From: Scedosporium boydii
Taxonomy: Eukaryota; Ascomycota; Sordariomycetes; Microascales; Microascaceae
Reading direction: 5' to 3'
Assembly: GCA_002221725.1 (NCBI GenBank)
Contig: NJFT01000344.1
Location: 1 to 29,834 of the forward strand
DNA length: 29,834 nt
Translations under genes and position numbers: made by a program
Shown: piece after piece, positions 20,523 through 28,149 of the stretch
Position numbering within the stretch: the stretch's first letter is position 1
Layout of the letters: each line of letters begins with the position of its first letter
The notes under the pieces: model-generated
What the model was told of the DNA's origin: nothing
Databases searched by the model: none
The model's input: the letters and a program-made list of their open reading frames with translations, nothing else

Positions 20523-22540
20523 TCACTCAAGGATGAAAACCCGGCTCGGTGAACACTGCTCTTCACCCCAGTCCTTAGTCCAACGACTCTTGGGAGGAGG
20601 AACAAGGCATGGGCCGACGAAACGATAACCACCTGGGGAAGGACGAAGGACATAGCCAAATTGGGAGCCGTGCAAGCCACCCGCGGAACTCTCCCCTGTC
20701 TTGGGGTTTGTATCCCGCTGCGAAGACCTGCACAAGATAACGTCCCCGGCCTGAACTCCATTGCGTGCAATTCCTACTTGAGGGCCCGCCGAGAATAGAG
20801 AATGGTGCCAATATGGAGCAACAGCTCCTAGTGTGTCTTCAAAGGAGTCCATGCTAATGAACTTCCCGTCTGGATGGCTGAAGAATCCCACTGCCCCGGC
20901 TTCCATTATGACATCTTTAATAGACTTTTGACAACTCTCGAACAATTCTTTGTGGTATGTATTAATGGAGTCCCTGTCGAAAACCAGCTGGGCAGCCCCT
21001 ACTGTCAAGTTTATCGTCCTCTCCAACAAATAGTCCCCTAGATTCTCACGGTTTGATATCAGCCACCTGGATCCTGAAGGGTTATAACGTAGCCGAGTAT
21101 GCCGTCGAATAAATTTTTCCACCAGCTGGGTCAGCGAAGTGGCGTTCATGGTTTCGTTAGATCCGAAGACTTCCACAACAGGGTATAGATCTCTCCACTC
21201 CGATGTGGAAACAATCTCCCCGTCAGCATCGACCGACAGAACTTTCCGAGAAAAGGTCCATGGAGAAAGCCTTAGCATCTGATATTGTCGAGACAGATTC
21301 CAGCTGGGTACCCAAGAGGGAAAATTCTCGTCTTGTTCGTAGAGACTGCCGAAAGCTATGAGATGAGACATGAGTTCGAAACTTCTCCCACGCCGTATGT
21401 AGCTCCGGGCTAACGATGTGTAGAGATCAGCCCACGGCATTTCGTAGGAGATTTGGAGGGGTATGTTATTATTCTCTTTCGTACCGCGGTCGCCAGTGGA
21501 CACATCATGTGCGAGACCCAAAAGAGCATAGATACGATCTCGGGGGTCAAGACATGCTGATTTGTCGAACTCCCAAAGTAATTCCAACATATTAGGGATA
21601 TGTCTGCGAATCATCTTGGCGTTCCACATAGCCCCTTCTCCGAGACGGTCGATTCCCGGGTTCTCAACAACATCCCAACCGCGTAGAAGGACCTCAAAGG
21701 CATCAACCATCCAATCCCATGAAATCTTGTATGGGCCGCAGTGGATAGTTTGGGCATGACTGAGAGCTGCTTCCTGGATGATCCAACGGCGTTTAAACCA
21801 GGGCCGCAGAAGAAAATTTCTCAAAATATGGGGTCCAGCTGAACCGGCAATGTCATGGACAACCGACTCGATCTCCTTTCCACCGAGCCCCACGCCACTC
21901 CCTGCCAAAGCCCTCAGAATCGACCACACATGAGGGATTGTCTCATCCCCCTCCCCCAACCAGATGCGAACCTTGTGGGCTTGGCGATAGATTTCACCCA
22001 TAAGCTGAACCTGGACCGCCTTTTCGTCGTTGTCTGCTTGGTTCAGACAGATTGCGTCGATCCAGAGTCTCCGCGTCTTTGTCGGGTGTCGGAAGTGGCA
22101 AAGCATGCTATGGATGTTTGGAGTGATTGTAAGGAATTGACCGCCCTCTACGGGGAGGAGGACGGAGAAGTCGGGAGCGCCCCATGTATACGACACAGCT
22201 TCAAACCTGACATCATTCCCTGGCCTTGGTGCTTGGAGAGCATCTCCTCGGTCAACATGGACGACGTTGCAACCCAAAGGATCAGAAGGGACGGCAGGGT
22301 AAAGGATAAGAACGCGAATCACAGAGTCGCGTTCAAGGGGCTTGTAGACGTAAGGGTTAGGATTAAGTACGGGTTCGCCTACTCCTTGTCGCGGGTCCGG
22401 AGAACGAGGGGGCTGTCGTGATTCCGAGGGACGGGAGCGTCCACGCGCGAGATTCGCAAAGAATCCCAAATTTAATGCCTAGAAAAGAGTTAATCAGGAA
22501 TGTACTTACAATATAGAGAGCATAGTAACTGTAATACCAT
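20523..22540 (-). CDS. HET domain protein 3
   Basis: The main exon runs 22478-20523. It begins directly after a TAG that also fits a splice acceptor (TTTTCTAG), and no ATG precedes the HET domain inside it. The best model places ATG at 22540-22538, directly followed by a 59-bp intron (22537-22479; GTATTA...CTGATTAAC...CTAG), giving M|A-L-N-L-G-F-F and 652 aa. HET motifs: R-F-E-A-V-S-Y-T-W-G-A near 92-102, R-R-L-W-I-D-A-I-C-L-N-Q near 137-148, R-P-W-F-K-R-R-W-I-I-Q-E, then L-D-P-R-D-R-I-Y-A-L-L-G-L-A. The C-terminus has the usual G-D-V-I-L-C...R-F-V-G-P-C beta region. This is the common WIDAICINQ-type fungal HET protein. The body is confidently coding; the start exon is provisional. Confidence 0.85.
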
Positions 22541-23859
22541 TCTGGTCTTCTGTTATTCGCGCTCTTTGCAACAGGATATGGGTAAAAGAGTCTAGCGAGG
22601 TATTTCCCTACGACAACATAGTATAGTTGCCGAGATCTTTAAGAACATCAGCTGAGTTCTCCAGGCCTCTGTTCCAGCATCCTGCGGGATGAAGCAAAAC
22701 TTAGTCTAATGGGTTATTATATCCGCTGCCCAGACACTATCTCCTCAAAATTGAACTCACAAGCGTCCGAGTCACACTTCGCGATCGTATCTCCTTTCCC
22801 GTTAGCGAGAGCGCCCTTTTAATACACTTTATAGCGGTCCGTGATTATTGACTTCTCGACACGCAGGTTATAACAGTGTTGACATTGTTGCTCGAAGATG
22901 GCTAGCATCCCCCCTTAGCAACTATAGCGTCGGCTGATTTCAATGACGACAGGTTCAGCGGCTATGAAGGCGGGCAAAAATTCATAGTGGCAGACCACCA
23001 GCTTCGGTGCGGGGATCGATATGCATGCAGCCAATACACTGATATACGCTTTCATCGGAGCAAATTATCATCGTGGCGTTCCATAAAATGCATTAATCGG
23101 TGCGAGCCGTCCATCCAGCCAGACCAACGACCAGTGGAACCGCACCAGGTTTCACAGCGCTGTTGTTCATGCAGGATCTCCGAAATTATACACCCCAGTT
23201 TAATGCACAAATTAGTCAACACTTTTTGCCTCGGTTCTTTCGGATCTCTCGAAGAAGAGATTGGAGGAGAAGGGTCATTTTTCAGATCCGTCCCGTTTAG
23301 TCTCTCTCTACTGTGGTGTCGAATTTTTTGGGGCCTGGCTCTTTCAGAATAAAGACTCTTTCTGAGGGAATGAGAAACTACTTGTTCGAGGGATTATTGA
23401 GCCTCCCGTGGGAGTACTCCGTACAGTCTTTACTCGTGCCCCGCACCCTTCCTCTAGAAGAGTACTGAGAGTACTGTCTACTAATACACTTGTGCCACGA
23501 GACAACCCACTTTTACAATACATTGACCCACGGCCCCGGCATGGGGATCCCTTCTCTCGAACTCCGTTAAATAGTAATCGATCTCGCATTAGTACCTGTT
23601 CGTTTCCAGAGGCCAGGTCAGAGGAGAGACAGTAGGCAGTGCCCGGGAGATTTCAAGGGGTGCAAAAGATGCATGTAAAGCCGTGTTCTTGCGCGAGGTG
23701 ACCAAGTGTTTTCTTCCTGAGGCAGACGCCCCTAAAGGCGATTGGCGTCATGCCGCACGTGGGATTTATGATGTCATTCATCTTGAAATATCCCTGACGA
23801 TCATGATGTAAACAAGCCAAAGCAAGCATTTCGACACTTTGAACGCATCATTGCCTTCC
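22541..23859. other. Intergenic, no supported gene
   Basis: About 1.3 kb. The longest frame (22987-23352, plus) is Cys/Ser/Arg-rich and motif-free. A minus-strand Tyr-rich frame without a Met lies at 22511-22630. A plus-strand frame around 23630-23812 has protein-like text but no start. A perfect palindrome sits at 23411-23420. I call no gene here. Confidence 0.5.
23411..23420. repeat. Perfect 10-bp palindrome GGAGTACTCC in an AGTACT-rich patch
   Basis: GGAGTACTCC is followed by GTAC, and two further AGTACT hexamers occur about 50 bp downstream (around 23461-23475). It could be a protein-binding palindrome or fortuitous; no neighbouring start site explains it. Confidence 0.3.
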
Positions 23860-24169
23860 TCAAGGGAACCATTTGCTCGGGATCTCTTGGAGATGCTGCA
23901 ACACGTTCGCATGGTTGATGTAATAACAGGTACTTGACGTAAGTATGATGCAAGGCCTTGATGGAACCTACCTTGTCCCTGAATCCTGGATGAGCAGAAG
24001 TGGCTTCAATCTTCAGAGCAAAATATAAATATGAAGTCTTCCCGTCCGAGATGCGCATTGCTATACGAACAGCTTTCAACTCAATAGGGCCGATGACACG
24101 CTGAATTGTTGTCGCCTCCGCAACCTCCGAAGCCTCCAGAGAGAAATTATAATCATCAACACTTCCAAT
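23860..24169 (-). CDS. Two-exon fragment of an unknown protein (5' end not found)
   Basis: On the minus strand a 66-codon exon (24169-23972) opens after a TCGTAG acceptor and ends at donor GTAGGT. A 76-bp intron (23971-23896, ending GTTGCAG) joins it in phase to a 12-codon exon ending at TGA 23862-23860. The text looks like a real protein: Q-R-V-I-G-P-I-E-L-K-A-V-R-I-A-M-R-I, then S-Y-L-Y-F-A-L-K-I-E-A, and the end H-L-Q-E-I-P-S-K-W-F-P. A TAG lies immediately upstream in frame and I found no upstream exon with ATG, so the gene is either 5'-truncated or uses the internal Met at codon 39. It lies 26 bp from the divergent 73-aa gene. The family is not recognised. Confidence 0.38.
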
Positions 24170-24195
24170 CTACGAGTCCGTGAGGATTCCCGAAA

Positions 24196-24510
24196 ATGGG
24201 CGCTGTCGTCTCCTGCGTATGTTAATCTGCGATTATATTAAGCTTCTATCTTTTCCGCAAAGTGCCTCACGCAAGTCCTGTGGCTTTGTGCTAATCTACT
24301 TCCCCACAGATTCAATCAGTCCTCCAATCCATTGGGGCCGTGCTGAGTAGTATCGTCGCTAGCATCGGAGCTGTTTTACACGCTATAATCAGTGGCGTCG
24401 TCTCCATCTGCAATGCCGTTATTGCCTTCCTTACATGCGGCTACTGCGGACGTCGCAGGGGTGTTGGGAGACGGTACCACACTTACCACCGCCGACCGGC
24501 AAGGATCTAG
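24196..24510 (+). CDS. Small 73-aa hydrophobic protein with N-terminal lipidation-type motif
   Basis: Two exons: 24196-24216 (seven codons) and 24310-24510, with a 93-bp intron (GTATGT...GCTAATC...CACAG) between codons. The protein starts M-G-A-V-V-S-C: Gly2 with Ser6 fits the N-myristoylation consensus and Cys7 is placed for palmitoylation. Residues ~8-50 are a continuous hydrophobic Ile/Val/Ala/Ser stretch, followed by C-G-Y-C-G and an Arg/His/Tyr-rich basic tail ending R-P-A-R-I. Small fungal proteins of this architecture (M-G-x-x-x-S-C-I-Q, hydrophobic core, basic tail) are, to my knowledge, widespread and uncharacterised. A membrane-tethered or membrane-inserted location is inferred. It converges with MT2, 189 bp between stops. 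Confidence 0.8.
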
Positions 24511-24699
24511 GCTGGAGAGGGGTCTGAAGGGGGGAGGGTGAGAGGACACGAGGCCACCATTCATGCCCTTACGATAAGTTATAACTGAGCGGTTTATTTT
24601 GGCATAGAAAATGGCATAGGATATAATGCAAGAAGTGGATAGTGGTGGATATCACCTTATTTCACAAACACGTTTGGGCAGCAGTTTACACGACCGCCC

Positions 24700-26315
24700 T
24701 TACTTCTGAGCATAAACGACATGACTAAAGACAGGTTAGAATCGTTTTGTTGAAGCTGAGAATCCAGAGATGGAGAAAGCGATAAACTTACAAGTCAAAC
24801 ATGGCATGGATCCTAGGATTAACCAAATCCTTCCGTACCTTGGCTAACAACGTCAATATCTCCTCTTGGCTCCATTTCAAAACGCTAGTATAGAGCCTCA
24901 ACGTAAGGCCTTCGAGCCCTCCATTGACTTGCAGATAGTTGAGCAGCCCGACTTCCTTCAGCAGCGGGTCTTTCGCCCAGGGCCCGATGGGAATCCTATA
25001 CCGCTTATGCACGATATTTTTAAAACCGGCATCTTTGACCCACCCTTCCAGTTTTGAGCCGGGGTTGGGATCTCGTCCGAGTTTGCGGGCGGCGTCAAGC
25101 AGAGTGGAGATCCAGGTAAGTAGCGGATCTTCGGGTTTCAGGGAGTCGTCCTCGGAATAGTACTGTAGGTCAAAGTCTTGAAACTCGCACCATCCACCCG
25201 GCTCTAAGTTCCTATATCCGCCACGATTTTCGAATTAGCAAAAGATGGAAAGCCGCGAGTCGTAAGCATGCAAAGGAACGCACTCGTAAATGGTGTTAAC
25301 CAGTTTGGGCCAGTCAAAGATACTGGCAGCCATATATCGACAGAAAATCCAGCTGAACTTGTCTTGGTGCAGCCATGAACTCTCGACGTCATCGACCTCG
25401 AACTTGACATTTGGTGGTACAAACGTGGGCATACTCGCGCTAAGGTCATTTCCGATCACCTAGAGAGGGGGTCAATGCTATGTTTCAGGAAGGGTTTAAC
25501 GCCGGAAGTCGAGCAAGGATGAAACTAAATAGAGGCCAGCCGTACCGTGGCATTTGGGAATTCGTCGCCAATGGAGATGGCCCCTTTCATAAGTTAGCAG
25601 GTAGTCGTACGAGGGTTGAAAAGAAGGTTAGAAAGCTCACAAATTCCTGTGCCGGTGCCAATATCAAGGATGCGCTTGACTGTACTCTTCTCTATCGGGG
25701 CAAGGTACAATCCACCTATGCTTCGTGTCATAATATCGTGGAGAAGAAGTAATCGCTCCATTTCGGGCTACGGTAGAACTTGTTAGATCACAATTAAAAT
25801 TTGGCAGTCCTTGGGCTCTTGCTATTTTGTCCTCACCTCGTCGTTCGGTCTTGAATATCCTTTACGTTCTGGTCAGCGATGATTCAGAGTATGGCCCAAG
25901 GCGGGGCCACACTTACTTCCTGATCTATAGGCATGATAGCGGCGTCCATGTTCTACGGGATAGTTGAGAACACTAGAAGATAAGGAAGAGGTGTAACTTG
26001 ATCTGTTTTTTCCCCCATCCCAGAAACCAATTAGCGGGTCATTGTGAAAAAGAGGAGGGGTACCTGAATTGCTTAATGCTCACCGCATATCGATAATCGC
26101 CGAGTCATCGTCATTTCCGTCGACCTAGATGAGACCTGTTAATCCATACGCCAAAAGCAGCGTCCCTTATTTAGTGGGAACTTTTAAGCACTCACCCCTT
26201 CATCGACTTGGATCAAGCCATCTCCTCCCGGAGCTCCCAAGTTTTCGATCCGGCGCGGATCCTCCTGCCTCGCTTCAGGAGAAGAAGCCGGCCGATCCTG
26301 TGACTTGTCCCCCAT
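24700..26315 (-). CDS. LaeA-like SAM-dependent methyltransferase 2 (MT2), nine exons
   Basis: Spliced on the minus strand. Exons: 26315-26196, 26124-26084, 25972-25917, 25868-25837, 25767-25641, 25583-25546, 25459-25284, 25211-24792, 24724-24700. Introns are 48-111 bp, all GT...AG with good GTGAG/GTAAG donors, and phases agree throughout; 1035 nt, 344 aa. Features: an acidic leader ending D-D-D-S-A-I-I-D-M; Y-P-V-E-H-G-R-R-Y-H-A-Y-R; R-P-N-D-E; SAM motif I I-L-D-I-G-T-G-T-G at 116-124; P-T-F-V-P-P-N-V-K-F-E-V-D-D; L-E-P-G-G-W-C-E-F-Q-D; R-I-P-I-G-P-W-A-K-D-P; and C-terminal H-V-V-Y-A-Q-K. This is a standard fungal LaeA-like/UMTA methyltransferase; its substrate is unknown. The last exon encodes only eight residues. 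The gene appears intact and shares domain order, but few intron sites, with MT1. Confidence 0.9.
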
Positions 26316-26951
26316 GAACGCTTCCCTTCTGAGGAGTGTAGATGTTTTTCTATACCGTTTCCCGAAATTAGCGGGCTGCTTGATTATTTTCGAGAAGCTT
26401 GGAAAGTGAGGGGGTAAAATTTTGTTGACAGCAGAGGCAATGTGTGATTGCAGCAAACATTGAAAGCCTATTAGATTAATATCAATCTATTAATATCTTC
26501 CCACTCCCGAGGTGAATAAGCATAATGCTACGTCGCACGGCTTTGAGAATTTCCGTCAATATTCGCAAGGATGAATCGGTCAAGGTGGATGCTCGACACC
26601 TTCTGTCGTCATCTTCGCTCTCGCCTGGAAAGACGAAACCCGGAATGTTCTTGAAATTACTCGAGTATAATAATGACCAATAGTCGGCTTGCCATACAGT
26701 ATTAGCCATAGTTTTGTAAATACAAAAGCAATAGATTTATATGACCACACTTCCTTTCTATACAACGGGATTAAGACGAAGCTGGACGCAGTGCAAGTCG
26801 TAAGGCTGAGGCTCGTGGTCATTTGGCAGTGTCAGACGGGAGCTAACTTAAAATCTCACTAGCTGTGGCTGGTCCAGATCCTGGGGCTCTGCTTTAATCT
26901 TAGTCGGAGATGGGCTTCTTCACACAGTCACAAGTCAAAGGGTGTTCGGAG

Positions 26952-26962
26952 TCCAGTCGCAG
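26952..26962. repeat. Short repeated word, three variants near the AT block
   Basis: TCCAGTCGCAG at 26952-26962 recurs as TCCAATCGCAG at 26974-26984 and TCTAGTCGCAG at 27178-27188. The variants differ by single transitions (G to A, C to T), as RIP-type mutation would produce. The three copies are short, so chance is possible. Confidence 0.35.
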
Positions 26963-27002
26963 AGGCAACGGATTCCAATCGCAGAATTGCTAGTAAGACT
27001 TC

Positions 27003-27036
27003 AGCTTGGAGAACGATCTCAAATCGTTCCCAAGCT
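27003..27036. repeat. Inverted repeat / hairpin beside the AT block
   Basis: Left arm AGCTTGGAGAACGAT (27003-27017), loop CTCAA, right arm ATCGTTCCCAAGCT (27023-27036). The arms are fully complementary except for one extra A in the left arm. It could be a relic of an element's terminal structure or a local hairpin; no gene uses it as an obvious terminator. Confidence 0.55.
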
Positions 27037-27187
27037 TCCTTCTTTATTCCCCGAAAGCTCCACCGGTCCTTCGGCTATCTAAGGCCTATTCTCTGGTTGC
27101 GCGATTACCCCGCACTTGGCTCTCAGCTGGGCTGATCGCTTTCGTTGCTTCTTCCCTGAACCTAACGATGCTTTCGGTCTAGTCGCA

Positions 27188-27208
27188 GTACGTTCAGAGT
27201 TCTCACCG
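27188..27208. repeat. Short direct repeat C, copy 1 (copy 2 at 27266-27287)
   Basis: GTACGTTCAGAGTTCTCACCG here and GTACGTTCCGAGTCCTCTCCGG at 27266-27287 match at 18 of 21 positions with a 78-bp period. They may be the remains of a short tandem array at the edge of the AT block. Confidence 0.45.
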
Positions 27209-27300
27209 AACTTTTCTACAACCTACCCTATAGTGCGCTTCGGCAGCTGTAGAGCTCACCTTCGAGTACGTTCCGAGTCCTCTCCGGTGGCACTCCTTAC

Positions 27301-27890
27301 AATTAGTTTATTATTTATTAGCTTATTTTTTATTTAGATTATTAAAAGTATTTTTTAAAACTTATTTAAAGTTATAATATTTTTTAAAAAACTTTTAAGT
27401 TTTTTCTTCTTAGTTTTAATTTAATAAGTATTTTAAAAAGTTTTTAATTTAAAATATAAATTAAACTAAGATATTTTTAATAAAAAAATAGTAATAGTAA
27501 ATATCTAGTTTTTTACTTTAATAAGGTTAAAATAGTAATATAGGAGGTAGGTTTAAGTTTATATTAAAAATCTTTAAAGTTTTTTTTTCTTATTATAGAG
27601 TTTAGAAAATAAGATTTTATAATATAAATAAGTAATATAATTTTTTAACTACTTAATATAGTTATTATTAATAGATATTTTATTTTTAAATTATTTTTTT
27701 AACTTTAAATTAGTCTTTCTTCTTCTAGAAAACTGTATAAGCCTTTTTTATATCTTTTATAAAAGTAGTATTTTTTATTATAACTAATATAATATTCTAT
27801 AGTTAATATACTATTTAATAAAGTTATTTACTAATTAAAAGTAGTTAATATATTATAATCTTATTAATAGATTACTATAACTTAGGTTAA
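27301..27890. repeat. AT-rich block with RIP-type dinucleotide signature
   Basis: About 590 bp composed almost entirely of A and T. Reading every base I find no CpA and no CpG, and only one TpG (27734-27735); the remaining C bases precede T or C. Loss of CpA and its complement TpG with gain of TpA is the hallmark of repeat-induced point mutation (RIP) in ascomycetes. No coding remnant survives. The boundaries are sharp: normal composition returns by about 27940. Confidence 0.8.
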
Positions 27891-28149
27891 AGTAGGGTTG
27901 TAGGAGCTTAATTAATAAGGTAAGTAAGGTAGTTAAGTAATGTCTGTAAAGTACCGCTCCAGTTATTTCGTATCGTGCCTTGCCCCCCTGAAGGAGTAGT
28001 GGCCCAAGTGGGCCTGATATTTGAGGCACATATTGATCCCCGTCAAAGGAGCCGATCCGAAAAAGCTGCCGTCTTTGCATGTTCTCCCTCCCCCACCTGC
28101 CTTTCCCCCCCGCTAATTATAATCATCGATTGTCTATCGGCCGTCAGCT
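27891..28149. other. Upstream region of the homeodomain gene
   Basis: Composition returns from AT-rich to balanced within this interval. It should contain the promoter and 5' UTR of the transcription factor gene. A C/T-rich patch (TTCTCCCTCCCCCACC, about 28080-28095) lies some 55 bp upstream of the ATG, as is common in fungal promoters. Confidence 0.45.

Larger units (their letters stand above)
26316..27300. other. Intergenic, repeat-bearing, left flank of an AT-rich block
   Basis: About 1 kb upstream of MT2. Minus-strand frames of 75-80 codons (26482-26822) have no motif. From about 26940 the DNA carries short repeated words (TCCAGTCGCAG and variants), a 34-bp hairpin and a 21-bp repeat pair, then changes abruptly to extreme AT content at about 27301. 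It may be the less mutated edge of an old mobile element. Confidence 0.5.

Noticed and set aside
22511..22630. Tyr-rich minus-strand frame that could splice into HET gene 3 by a 31-bp intron
   Set aside because: A 31-bp intron is shorter than any other here (48 bp minimum) and the frame has no Met.
23630..23812. Plus-strand frame of about 60 codons with protein-like text
   Set aside because: No start codon, no splice partner and no family; length is within chance.
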